DNA of 64,000 nucleotides, taken from positions 8,431,443-8,495,442 of the forward strand of contig CP154956.1 in the NCBI GenBank assembly GCA_039621445.1. The letters run 5' to 3'. This DNA is from Euglena gracilis. Taxonomy: Eukaryota > Euglenida > Euglenophyceae > Euglenales. Position 1 is the first letter of the stretch; each line of letters begins with the position of its first letter. Both the position numbers and the translations under genes were made by a program. Positions 44,801 through 55,900 of this stretch are shown piece by piece. The notes beneath the pieces are model-generated. The model ran no database searches. It was not told the DNA's origin and saw only the letters and a list, made by a program, of their open reading frames with translations.

Positions 44801-45073
44801 GGACCCGTATAAACCATACGTGTTGGAAGTCGACAGCAGCGATTATGCTGTTGGTAGAGTTCTTAGCCAACATAATGCGGCGAATGAGCTCCGACCTGTG
44901 GCTTTCTTCAGCAGAAAGCTACAGGCGACGATGGAAAAGGTCAAGTCAAATGGAGCATACGCGAGAAGGAAACCTACGCAATCGTGCTTATACTCCAGAA
45001 ATTCCGAAGCTGGGTAGCCAGCAGCCTTGTCCAGATCCTCGTCAAGACCGACCATGAGAGTCTCCAACACTGG
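41798..45073 (+). pseudogene. Element H pol, 5' part: protease, Cys cluster, Dam-like domain, reverse transcriptase, RNase H
   Basis: Clean frame from the TAG to 44272. Counting from the ATG at 41843: aspartic protease with LIDTG (Asp-87), Pro/Thr linker, Cys cluster (FQCVHC, FDCGCL, GCSPQC; about 325-375), Dam-like domain (EIDAFSSNAHARL, LWMHPPPKLI with H at 523, EWFTQL), reverse transcriptase from about 640 (VVPKPPDPSGQKKWRLVLDY, FDLEDGFHQMHL). A frameshift at about 44235-44270 moves YIDDVLVG (44343) and RNase H ([12 protein letters not shown]) to the next frame, and a second shift lies near 44935. A MITE at 45076 then cuts the gene. One long Pol polyprotein is the expected ancestral product. 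Confidence 0.92.
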
Positions 45074-45075
45074 TA

Positions 45076-45489
45076 AACCCGCCCCCAAATAATACCCCCC
45101 CCGAGGTATTACTTTTTCGCCCGAAGTCCCGGCCCGAGGGGAGGGGGGTATTATTTGGGGGGGGGTGTTATTTTCCCAAAATTTTCGAAATTTTCCGAAG
45201 TCCCGTAAAACCCAAAATAGCACCCAAAACCGCCCTTTGGGGTCATTTTTTGCACTTTCTTGTGAAATTTACCATTTTTGGAGGTCAGATGAGCCAGAAA
45301 AATCCATTTTTTCCATAATTTGTTGTCATAAATTGTGATTTTTACCTACATTTTCAGGTCAAAAATCCGGGCCTTCGGCCCGAAACCGGGGGGGGGGTAT
45401 TATTTTGGCGGCCGAAGTCGGACCCCAAGGGGGGGGGTTTATTTGGGGGGGGGGGGGTATTTGGGGGGGGATTATTTGGGGGGGGGGTT
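45076..45489. mobile_element. 414-bp MITE with TA target duplication inside H pol
   Basis: N1 and F read straight through this place (HWYTEDLNK). In H the sequence between TA (45074-45075) and TA (45490-45491) is foreign. Its ends are inverted repeats, AACCC(G/C)CCCCCAAATAAT. The interior is G-rich at the right, with further CCCGAGG/GGGCCGAAG blocks, and has no reading frame. Known: TA duplication is typical of Tc1/mariner-type elements and their MITEs; family assignment is inferred. Confidence 0.82.
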
Positions 45490-47306
45490 TACACCGAGGA
45501 TTTGAACAAGGCCATGTCATCGGTCGGAAGGCGATGCAGATGGCATGAGTTCTTGAGTCAATTCAACCTTGTGGTTATTTGTACCCCTGGTCACACACAA
45601 AAAGTAGCGGATCTGCTCAGTCGGGCCCCTTGGTATTACCCTGGGAACCCGGATGAGGGAGACGCGACTTTTCATGGAAGTCAGGAAGCTGACGAATACG
45701 CACGTCGAAACGACGATGCGGATAATGTTTTGGATTCTTTTCCCGTTTCACAACTATTCTTGGTCGCACCAGTGCGCGGAAGGCGCCGACGTGGAAGCAC
45801 GTCCGGACCCCGGCGTATTACGCGCACGGAGTCCCCTTCCCCACTGTTCTTTCGCGAATGGGATTATAGTCGTGACCCGGTGTATGACACCATTGTCACC
45901 AGACTTCGTAATGGCGAAGTGCTGGACAATTACACTCTTTCACCTTTACGGTAGGTTTTTCGCAATGAATCGGGTTACAAATATTGTATTCCCCAGGACC
46001 TGGTTGATGATGTGATTTTGTGTTATCACAACCATGGTCAACCTGGGGCCCCCAAACTTCTTTCGTTGTGTGGGCCCCGCAGGTATGTGCACAACCCTGA
46101 GCGAGAAAAGGCTTTACTCACGCTGTTTGCGAATAGCGCAACGGTGTCAAATTTGTCAAGCGGTAAAACCCCGCAGAGGTACCCCCCCTGGTACGATGGA
46201 CTTTTTCCCCGTACCCCCTGACATTTTTACATCCCTCTGCATGGATTTTCTGGAATTAGAACCGTGCAAAGGAACGGACGACAAAATTTACGATTACGTT
46301 TTTGTTGTCGTCTGCAGGCTGAGTGGGTACATTGTAGCCATTCCATGCCAGAAGTCAGGGTTGACTGCCCAAAGTTTGGCAACTATATTTTTGGAGAAAT
46401 GCATTTGCTTAATGGGTTTACCGAATGAAATCGTGAGTGATCAAGACCATTTGATTTCTTCAAGGTTTTTCACCACTTTGTGCGGTTTACTCGGAATCGA
46501 GCAACATTTTTCCATTATATACCGACCCAAAGGCAATGGTAGAGCCGAGGCCGTGAAATCCGTCGTGAATATGCTTCGCCTTTCACTGGCTGACTCGCGG
46601 TGCAACTGGATATCAGTTCTACCATGGTCTTTGTTTTATATCAATACCCTACCAGGGTTGGTTTTACCTCACTCCCCCTACAAATTAGTTTTCGGACAGG
46701 ACCCTCCGGCAATAGGGGATGTCCCTTCGGAGAGACCCGCCCGAACGAGTGTCAGTTGCGAGACCTGGTTTGCGGAAGTAGAAAATCTACGTTCTGCAGT
46801 CCAGAAGCGCGTGACTGATATTCATGCAACCAAACGGAAATCGTTTTTGCAGAATTTCAAGTCACCTGTGTATAGCCCCGGTGACCGCGTGTGGGTGCGG
46901 AATAGCCGCACTCGCATGCAGTCTTCCAAGCTGGACCCCCTCTGGCTCGGCCCTCGTGAAATCCTAGAAAGACTAGGTACCAGCGGGCGTTGCATTACCG
47001 AATGGTGTTGAGGACGTTCATATGGACGACTTCAAACCATACCTGTCGCCACCGGATGGGAAACCCATCCCGTGTTTGCACTTCAAACCCCGTTCCAGAT
47101 TACCTGAGACGGACGACTTTGTAGTCGATAAAATTTTCGATCACAAAAGCGACAAAGGTATGCACCTTTGGAAGGTCCGCTGGAAAGGGTATGGGCCCGA
47201 GGAGGACACTTGGGAGCCAGCAACGAGTTTTGTTGGGTATGTCCAGCAAGATTGGAAGCTGTGGAACAAGAAGCATAGTATTGATGTTTCCATGGCAAGT
47301 TTTTGA
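45490..47306 (+). pseudogene. Element H pol, 3' part: integrase and chromodomain (broken)
   Basis: Resumes at [11 protein letters not shown]. RNase H end ([17 protein letters not shown]), integrase zinc finger ([17 protein letters not shown]), catalytic D (SLCMDFLEL), D (SDQDHLISS) and E (KGNGRAEAV), C-terminal GDRVWVRN, and chromodomain ([28 protein letters not shown]) to 47306. Breaks: TAG at about 45954, a frameshift near 46050 and another near 46990. The second Asn-Gln-Gly-His of the zinc finger is changed (GQP for GHP). Confidence 0.9.
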
Positions 47307-47339
47307 GAACTCATGGGAAACCCATGTTGTTTTCTCTTC

Positions 47340-47377
47340 TTTTTATCATTGATTCTTATCATTCCTTCTTTCCGCAG
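47340..47377 (+). promoter_or_regulatory. Possible 3' splice site between pol and aORF1, element H
   Basis: TTCTTATCATTCCTTCTTTC is followed by CGCAG, ending at 47377, 85 bases before the aORF1 ATG at 47463. Matches the position of a similar tract in N1. Confidence 0.4.
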
Positions 47378-47462
47378 ACTTTTTAGCAAATAATACTCAA
47401 GCGGTTACCCTTACTACAACCAACAACCCAAACATCCCACCGTACCGGCCCCGGGCTGTATC

Positions 47463-48480
47463 ATGCTGCCCGGTGGAAGGGAGCCAGGCGGAGGACCGCC
47501 TTACCACCCCACCACTCACCCTCAACCTGACCAGTATGCGTACCGATACGGTACGCAGCCACCTGCACGGACTGCGGCTCAGGGAAACCCTGAAGCCAGC
47601 AGCAGTAGCAGGATGACCCAGATGCCCGCGGAAGCGCGGCCATCTCAGCCATCAGGCTCTCGTCGCCTCCCACCGTATGCGGGTGTGATGATCCACCGCA
47701 CGGCGGAGACGATGAACCGGGTTATGCGTGTGAGCGCAAACCCGGCACCAGACCAACTCACACAGGCATTGTGGGATGACCACTGCCGTAAAGTTTTGAC
47801 CATCGCGAATACCCCTCCAGCCCTGTGGTGTATGTGCGCCCAGGCGACGATGACCGGTCTGGTGTATTACACCGACCCGGACGCGTCGGGATTCGCGGCA
47901 GACATTACCATGCGTGACCTGGGCGTGGAAGTCCCGCCACAGGTCGCACGGCAGGTACCACCAGTTGGCACTTACACTGCACATTTTCGTGCTCACTCCC
48001 CCGGATTACCCGAGGAAGAGACAGTGGAAGCACCTGTCCGGAGTGAACACCCACGTGTGAAAGAAAGTATTTTTCGATCCCCTGAGCGCATGCCCGGCGG
48101 GAATATCCTGCGCAGGAGCCTGTGTCTCAGTACACCGTCTCTGGGGATTATCCCCAGGAGGCGCCAGGCCACGGGAGCAGTACGTGTATCCACCTCAACC
48201 CCACCCAACCAGACCTGACCCTATCCCACGACGTCCTGCGGAGGGAAATCCTCCCCCGACGTCTGACTCTGCCAGAAGCGCTCGTCCGCGGGAAGCCGCG
48301 GCAGCGCCTCGTGCGGCACCAGTTCCCCCGGTACGGGATGAACCCGTTAACCCGTGGACTGGCCGGCCGTTTGAGACTGAGGAGGAGCGTCAACAGTGTG
48401 AATATGCTGTGACGATCCAACGACAAATCGCACGTCGCCCCCCTGTTTCCGCTGGCCAGGGATAACCTGCCCGGGCGGAA
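47463..48480 (+). pseudogene. Element H accessory aORF1
   Basis: ATG at 47463 (MLPGGREPG), 156 bases after pol. Pro-rich start, then the domain shared with N1 and F: RRLPPYAGVMIHRTAET, QALWDDHCRKVL, ALWCMCAQATMTGLVYY, SGFAADITMRDLGV, FRAHSP. A shift near 48100-48200 moves the Pro/Arg-rich remainder to another frame. That remainder ends at a TAA near 48464, in frame with aORF2, just as N1 has a TAG at the matching place. Confidence 0.78.
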
Positions 48481-51400
48481 ATGACACGGGAAGAGCGCCA
48501 GCAGTATGATGCTGCTGTGTTGGCTCTCACAGGAGTCCCAGCTCCATCACAACCAGCGCGACAGCAGGACGTTGCTGTGGCGGAAGCGCCTCCAGCACGG
48601 CCCACAACCTCTGCCGCCGGCAAGCGTGACCGCGGCCCGGAAAATCTGACGCCGCAGCCACAGCGCCGCTCGCCGAGGTCGGAAAATCCGCCCGCAGCGA
48701 TGCACGTCGACGCTGAGGAGGAAGCTCCACCAGCGCCAGACGTGACGGCAGAACGGGCACGTCGGGAAACCCGACCATCCCCAGTCGCACCAGTTTACTC
48801 GAATCGTGGTGACGCTGAGCAGGACTTTGCTCGAACGACAAGCACGGAATCCGTGACTTACCCCGTGTTTACACCAGAAGACCCAGAATACTGGAATACT
48901 TTGACCCATACCGGGCGACTTTTGAATGGCTGTCTAACACAAAGGGTAAGGGGAAGGGTAAAGGCAAGGGTAAGGGGAAAGGAAAAGGCCAGGAGAAAGG
49001 TGGGAAAGCCCCACCTGGCAAAGGCGGAAAAGCCGCTTGGCCAACTACAGGTAAAGGCGGAAAATCTGCCGGACCCCTAGCAGGCCAAGGCGGAAAAGCC
49101 GCCGAACCTTCGAAAACGAAGGACGATGACGTTACTGTAGTATTCACCTACCTGCAGGGGATCTGGCCGAAAATCGACGAAGATCTCCAACAGTTTACAC
49201 ACGCAAGCAACGAGATCCACCGACCACCGGATGCGGTGCTCGAAGTGGTGCAGAATCGTATGTACGATCACTGCAAACGTTTTTTCTACAGTTCGGAACT
49301 TTATGCGTTTGAGGGATACCCTCATTCGGATGAAATAGTCCTGGACCGGATGTCCGGTTTCTGGGAGCTGTGGTTCTGGTTGGGATACCCATGCCAAAAC
49401 GTCGGCATCTTTACCGACCGAAACGGTCATACGTATGCCGACTGTTTGGGAACATGTCCTGACGACGAAACGTTCGTAGCACAGTTGAAGGAAATCTTCA
49501 ACCACACGTATTCCGTCGGAGCACTGGGAATCCAGTGGAAATATTACCCCCTGCCGGAGAAACTCCAGGCGCAGGCTGCGGTAATGTTCACACGCAACCT
49601 CCAAGTATACTTGGACAGCATGTATGGCACGCTGTTCAAGGTACTGGACATCGACCTCGCGTACCCCCAGCGGTACAAACTGGAATGCCAGTTTTGCATG
49701 GAAGTTCACATTGCTGACTTCTGGGGTTTCGGAGAACGCGGAAAACCGCCTCCGACTGCCGAAAGTGCCGGCAGCCCGCCGACCAGGAGATTCCTCCTGC
49801 ATCAGTGCCGGAATCCCCAGATTGGGACACAAGATCGAAAGGTGCTGAAACAGCACCGGCAGAAAATTTTCTGCTACAACAGTACTGGCACAGGGCGTGG
49901 ATTACCTACGTCCTGCAAGTCTACATTTATTTCCTGGAACAGATGACCACTGATGTGGATATCCAGAGGAAGTGGTTACCTCGGGGATACACCGAGGTGG
50001 AAGCCAGACCTCATGACCCAGACCGACGCAGGATGAACCTGCGGCCGGAATGGGAGCAGGCAGAAAGTGGCCTGCGGGATCACCTGGACACCCAGTTCGG
50101 GGATATCCTCGACTGGAAGGAGTTCGAACCTTTCTTCGCAGCACGCGAGGTAAGTCACACTCGGTATGCGGTCCCATTGCCTGCTTTCCTGGAAGACACA
50201 GGAGAGCAGGGTATGGGATGGAACCTTCGATCGCAGTGGGAAGACCTCTGCTTGATCAACGAGGACGAGCCGCAACCTCCACCCGGAAGCTGGCTGAGAG
50301 CGTCGTGGACGCCTCCACACCCCAACTCTGACAGGAGTGAAAGTATAAGCTTTTACCGCCTGTCCGACGCACAAGGGTGCTACAGAAGCGGAAAAGACCC
50401 GCGCACTGCAGCACAACTCCACACAGAGGACTACCCTCCGGAAGCGGAGGAGGAGGAAGAAACGGTCCCTATGGCCGAGGATGAACCTCAGCCAGTGGAA
50501 CCCCCGGCACGGGAAACCCGTAGCCCATCGGTCGTGATGCTGGGCACTGTGGCAGAAACTGCCCAGCGCCCAGGATCGCTGACAGGTGAAATGACGCCTG
50601 TCCCACTGTCGCCAGCCTCACTGGGTACGACGGGCAGACCGACCCCTCCGCGGGAAAACGGTGGAGACGGTGCCCCACACGCCTGAGGTATTACGCCTCA
50701 AGCTCCCTGTTCCCGGGGAAACTCCGTTAACAGAGGAGCCAGCCGAGGAGCCCACTTCAGGTGAGGAACGGCGCACCTCGCTGGGCGGACGCGTACTCGG
50801 TGGTTTGCGGTCCCTGATCGCAGTTGTCAGTCCACGTGGCACTGCGGCCAGTTCTTCCACGGCTGCGGCGTAAGCTGCCCAGCCGTTAGAAGACACACAA
50901 GACACAACAGCCATGGTGGAGGATGAACCTCCCCCAGCAGCGGCGCCACCGCCGGTGTCGGAAGCGACACGGAGGGAAGGCGAACAGACAGCAATGGCAG
51001 TGGAGACAACAACAACCGTGCCGGTACAGGATGAACCTATATCAGCACCGGTAGCGCCAGCCGAGGCACGGGATGAACGCGCACCTCAGCGCACATCCAT
51101 AGCCACTGCACCAAAGCATCCGAGCACACGGACACCGCCGCCTGAAAAGCAGGCCGAGCGGACGTCCATGCCCCCACCGCAGGATCAACCAACGCGAAGT
51201 GCGCAGGGCAAGCCTACATCTACACCATCAGCCACGGCTACCCCTGTGAAACCCACGGAAGCCGCAAAGGAACGCTTAGGACGACACTCAGCTCGGGAAA
51301 CCCCTGCTGAAGGTCAACGACGCTCGGTGTCGGGGAGAACACCCCCGTCCCAAGCGTCACCACGCACCTGGGCAAGCAAGCGCGACGCCGAGCGGCGGCC

Positions 51401-52886
51401 CTCGGATGCTCCGGAAACCGGAAGTCCGAAGGCCCCGGCAAAATCAAAGCCGGGTGCCGCACCTTGTAAGCCCACACCGAAATCTGGTAATCAGCCCCCA
51501 CCGAAAGGCGGTGGTGGTGCTGGCGGCCAGAGTGCTGCATCCTCTTCTCGGGGATTAACCTCGGGACAAGGATTCACGCACGTCACGTCATCCGGCTATT
51601 GGAAAACCTCACAGCCGAAACCTCCGACAAAGGGGCAGGGAAAATCCCGCGCCTCGACAGCTGAGATACCTTCGGAAGACAAAGTTGTCATCGACTGGAA
51701 CGCGATCAATCAGGATGACCCTGACATTCATGACCTGAAAAACAGGTACATGATGATCGCACATAAATTGAGGACACAGCAATGCCTTAACCGGTGGATC
51801 GAGCCATTGTTCTGTCAGGGACGGAAATGGTCCTTTGATCAGAATGTGACCTGGAATTATTACAATTCCAGATCACCCGTGCTTTGGCCCAAATTCTTCG
51901 GTGAGGAATTCCTCATCGACAAAACAACGGGAAACCGTTTTGTGTGGCTTTGCACTGTCTGCCACAAGATGTACAACAGTGCACTTGACCTGGGATTACC
52001 CCTCGTCCACGTATGCAACCCTGTGGATCGGAAATCGTTCCACAAGGAGGTATACATTCCCAACTGTGCCGCCTTGGTATGTGCCAAGTGCGTGGACAGT
52101 TGGACCCACAAGCACAATTTCAGTTACACCGACCGAGATGGTACGAATGTACCAGTTCTCTGCGTCAACTGCCTTCGAGGTACCTTCTGGCACACTGCGG
52201 AAGGCGCAGTACGCACAATCGTGCCAAGTGCCGAGAAGCCACTGGAGGAATACTCCACCTTGAACAAAAAGTTCAAGGACTTCTTCAAATATGCCAACCT
52301 CAAGCTCGACGACTACCGCCACACGGGAATGGCCCCGGGTGGCAGATCGACAGTGGGGCGATACGCCTGCTGAGGAGGCAGGGGTAAGATTACCTTACCT
52401 CTGGGAGACAGCAGACAGGGAAAAGATACTTTTCCGCCTGTTCCAAAACCAGGACCGAAACGGTCGCTGGTGCCTGCCACAATGGCCACCCGAAAACCAC
52501 GGGATGACCTGGAAAGACTGGCTTGGGGCGTATTACGACTCCATACAGTCCGCGCAGAATGTGCGTATCACATGCCGATTGACTTCCACCCGGGGAATGC
52601 CCTGCAAGTGTCAGCCAATCACCCAAGGATGAACTACTTCATCTGGCCAGCAATTCTGCCCAGGAAATTCTGGGAGAAGCTGCAATGGTTCCTCGCGGAA
52701 AGAGCGAGTGCAACCAAGCACACAGTCCCCGAAGGATGGGTTCGGGACTGGGTGTCACCTGATTTCGAATACGAATCGCCAGAAACCTGGCTCGTAGATA
52801 GGCCACCACCACCTCAATTCCAGATGGTCCTTGTGGAAGATCCCTTGGACTCCCGCCATGATTATTGGCGGCTGGAACAGATGTAA
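48481..52886 (+). pseudogene. Element H accessory aORF2: two-domain Cys-rich protein (multiple breaks)
   Basis: In order: TREERQQYDAAVLAL and KRDRGPENLTPQPQRR; a Lys/Gly run (about 48946-48990); middle domain with LYAFEGY, SGFWELWFWLGYPCQN, YPLPEKLQ, VLDIDLAYPQRY, CQFC, DFWGFG (about 49200-49740); HRAWITYVLQVY; Pro-rich linker with VLGGLRSLIAVVSPRG; Cys/His domain WLCTVCHK, LVHVCN, YIPNCAALVCAKC, PVLCVNC (about 51940-52180); C-terminal domain with NHPRMNYFIWPAILPRKFW (about 52610-52690). Frame changes near 48950, 49800, 50680 and 52340-52480, plus a TAA at about 50871. Same domain order as F. No membrane segment. Confidence 0.8.
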
Positions 52887-53785
52887 TGCCGAAACGGCAT
52901 TACCAGGCTCATGTAAGGTAAGTGCCTTCATGGAGCCTGGACATCCATATACTATACATGTATATACATTGGTAGCGGAAATCGCTGAACAGCCCTGGGA
53001 TGAACCTGGGTCTGTGTCACTCTACGCTCTGGATGGAAGCATCCAAGAGCCCCCCCCCCGCCACGAGACCCCCCTCTGCCAATGGCCATCCGGACGGAAA
53101 CCGTCTGCAAGAGGTAATCGCCTCTTACTGCGTCGTGAAGGAGCTACTGCTGTGAAGACCTTGGCAGCCGGGAAACCTGGCAAGCCGCTAAGTGACACAC
53201 AGCACACAGCGCGCACGCCGTAATAATAGGCCAACTTGTCACTTTTCGGCCCTAAGGCCCTTAAGGCTGCCAGACAGCAAAAATTCTGTTCTGGCCTAAG
53301 CCAGCCCTCCTCTCCTCCCTACTTTCCCCCCACCCCCGCAAAGCTGTCGCCGGCAGTCGGTTTTGTAAGTAGGCGTTTGTTTCCTAGTGCGGATATGACC
53401 GCCTAGGAGCCCTATCCGGGTATGACCAGGATAGGAGCCTGCCCCCCCTTCCACACCTCTCCCCGCGGGTTTTCAGCGAATCGCTTGACCAACCCCGCGT
53501 GCCTTTGGCACACCCAAAGTGGGTGGATGGGACACTTTGTCAGGAAACCTGCCAAGCCCCGTTTCCCACAGTGGGCTTTTTTTTTCACACCCCACCTAAG
53601 CCGAAACGGCTAATAGGTAACCGCGAAACGCGGCTAACCTTTTGCACGTTTTTGGGCTTTGGGTGGATGCCACTGTGCGGAAAGGAGAGACACCGAATGG
53701 AGAAGTGAACCCCACCTGGGGCAGCGTCAGATATCCTGACTGGACTGGGAAACCCTGGTCCGTGAAGGAAATCGGGCGTAGCCCT
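52887..53785 (+). other. Element H 3' non-coding region
   Basis: Non-coding, with blocks shared with N1, N2 and F: ACTTGTCACTTTTCGGCC, GCTGCCAGACAGCA, CTGTCGCCGGCAG. No gene seen. Confidence 0.7.
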
Positions 53786-53795
53786 GGGAGGGGGA
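53786..53795 (+). other. Element H polypurine tract
   Basis: GGGAGGGGGA immediately before the 3' LTR. Confidence 0.88.
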
Positions 53796-54224
53796 TGTGT
53801 ACCAGGCACGTCCCAGCTCTGTAGGATATCTGCAGAGTGGGTTCTGTGACGGTCGCACCACTGTGGAAACCCTCAGCTGGTAAGATCGTGGCAGACCCTT
53901 CTGGGATCTGCCCCTGGACACGTCAGCACTTTTCTCTCCTTCCCCCACAGGTGGTATTCTTTACTCTCACAATCTCGAAGTTTGACCATTGGTTTTGTAA
54001 GAGGGAAAAACCCTCAGAACAGTCGAACTTGATCTCAGAAGAAACTTCTGAATCTTTGCTTTGTGCTTTGCTTCTTGGGGAATTGGGAAGAAAAGGGGAA
54101 AACCACTTTTCGTTACTCCAAAGACTTTTCCCTACCATAAGTAGGCTGCGCACCAAGGCGAAAGCGAAAGGCTTTTACAGAAAGTTCCAAAAAAGGGGAA
54201 AAGGGAAAGCTTTGGACGTACACT
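53796..54224 (+). repeat. Element H 3' LTR (429 bp)
   Basis: TGTGTACCAGG... to ...GTACACT, followed by GGTGG (54225-54229), the same five bases found before 14544. About four mismatches to the 5' LTR by eye. Confidence 0.95.
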
Positions 54225-54499
54225 GGTGGCCCTGTTAACCAGAAGGATCATCAAAAAATGCCCTGTGATTCAAGTTAAACTTCAGTGGGATTGTTCCAAA
54301 ATTGCCTGGTGGTCATGCCCCCTACCAGATGATCCCTCCTCTGTGTGTTGTTATCAGGGAGGGTTCACAAAGTAAAGAAGTTCCACCTGAAAACGTCACA
54401 CTGTATCTGAATTCATTGAAGGTCCCGGGCAGGTATGAGAAAGGATTTCAAGCCTTGTGGGCTCTTTGTGTGAAGGAGGGTGTACGTATGTTCGTACGT
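54225..54499. other. Flanking DNA between elements H and F
   Basis: 275 bp of target DNA. One plus-strand frame is open after a TGA near 54264 and runs into the LTR of F (VTLYLNSLKVPGRYEKGF, LWALCVKEGVR). It has no recognisable family and could be chance. The last five bases, TACGT, are the presumed target duplication of F. Confidence 0.5.
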
Positions 54500-54932
54500 A
54501 GTGTACGTCCTACCTTATCGCTTTCGCCCTTTGGTGCGCAGAAAAAGATATAAGTAGGAATAACAAGAAAAATATAAAATAAATATAAAAGTTGTAGTGC
54601 ACTTTTCCCCAATTAAGAGGCAGAGCACAAGACAGAGGAGAAGCCCCATGGGCTACGGAAATCAATGCCAAGTTCTTGGCAGTCCTTTCAGGACTTCAAA
54701 TCAGAAAAATCAAACTTGAAACTCAAGTCTTGAATCTAAGACCAGAATGGAATAAAATACCACCTGTGGAGAGGAGAACCAGAATTAGGCTTAGGTATTC
54801 CTAATTTAGGCCGTTGGCCATCTGTAGGAATACCATCTAGCATAGTACTGTGTATGGGGCTCAGAGCTATATCTGGCCGTAGGCTTATACCTACGTACAC
54901 AGTACCATGGCCTTACGGCTGCCTGGTACACA
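54500..54932 (-). repeat. Element F 3' LTR (433 bp)
   Basis: Minus strand TGTGTACCAGGCAGCCG... to ...GTACACT, similar to the N2 LTRs apart from the 3' third. Shared core at 54756-54768. Only one LTR is in the window. Confidence 0.9.
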
Positions 54933-54942
54933 TTCCCCTCCC
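54933..54942 (-). other. Element F polypurine tract
   Basis: GGGAGGGGAA on the minus strand, next to the 3' LTR. Confidence 0.85.
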
Positions 54943-55900
54943 AGGGCTATGCCCGATTTCCCTACTGCACCAGGCCAGTCGGAATGCCGGACACAGTCCT
55001 GGGGACGGGGACCTGTCACAGGGCCGTTTGCGGCTTTTGGTTCTCCTGTCACCAGGGTGTGGGAAGGAAATTGCAAAATAACGCAAAAAAGGCGCAAAAG
55101 TGGTTAACCGCTTATGCGGTCCCTACTTATTGCGGCAAAGGGGTGGAAGTGGAAGAGCCCATTGGAAAATGGGGCTGGAAGGTTTCCATTCCAGAAAGTC
55201 CCATCCACCCAGTTTGGGGTGTGTCTATGACACGCGGGGATGTCTGATTCCATAATCGGAAAAGATGGAAGGGTAGGGTATGGAAGGAGGGGGCACCTGG
55301 CCAGTCATATCTCACCAGGGAGAAAGACCTATTTACAAAACTAACAGCCGGCGACAGCGATATTTAGCCCTGGGGTAAAGGAGAGAGGAGTGGGGGGCTG
55401 GTCAAAAGACCTTAGCAGAAGTTTTGCTGTCTGGCAGTCTTATGTGGCCTTATAGCCGAAAAGTGACAAGTTGGGAGCTAATATTACGGTGTGCGCGCTG
55501 TACGCTGTGTGTCTTCTTACTGGCGGCATATACCGCTGTGGGAAGGCTTCACAGCGCTGCGCGGACACGATGTTGTCAATGGGGTATCCACAGAGGCATA
55601 TACCTCGATAGACGGGCGGTAGCCCAAAACAGAGGGGTAATATGTAGAGTAAAAATACATATTGGCAGATGTGCCTGGGATGGATACCGCATACAGGGCC
55701 TATAGGCCTGATGGAAAGGTCAGAAGAGGGTCCTGTGGCCTGTAAGCCTGGGGTATCTATGGCACAGATGGCCATTTCCTGGGAGTCGGTGGTCTGATCT
55801 CCCGAACGTAATCTCCTTCAGGAGATTCCACTATCTCCAGTATCGGAGGTTCAAAGTTTACAAATTGCCTTTCAGGCTCATCGACATCAAAATCGGGATA
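54943..55900 (-). other. Element F 3' non-coding region
   Basis: Matches N2 32441-33136 closely and H and N1 in blocks. 55650-55900 continues past the stop of the accessory frame and is weakly similar to the extra C-terminal residues of N1 and H (EDPL...HDYW region). No further gene. Confidence 0.7.

Larger units (their letters stand above)
14544..54224 (+). mobile_element. Element H: 16.8-kb chromovirus-like gypsy element, split by N1
   Basis: Seen: LTRs of equal length (429 bp) at 14544-14972 and 53796-54224; GGTGG directly before (14539-14543) and after (54225-54229); primer-binding site at 14973; polypurine tract at 53786. Between them lie gag1, gag2, pol and the accessory region, interrupted by N1 (18919-41416) and a 414-bp MITE (45076-45489). 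Without the insertions the element is about 16.8 kb. The two LTRs differ at only about four positions by eye, yet gag1, pol and the accessory region carry many stops and shifts. Confidence 0.95.

Noticed and set aside
47463-52886. Envelope gene
   Set aside because: Position fits env, but there is no signal peptide, transmembrane segment or furin-like site; Pro-rich and Cys/His domains suggest an intracellular protein.
54302-54553. Short frame in the flank between H and F as a host gene exon
   Set aside because: Only about 65 codons lie in unique DNA before it enters the LTR of F; no ATG start and no recognisable domain.
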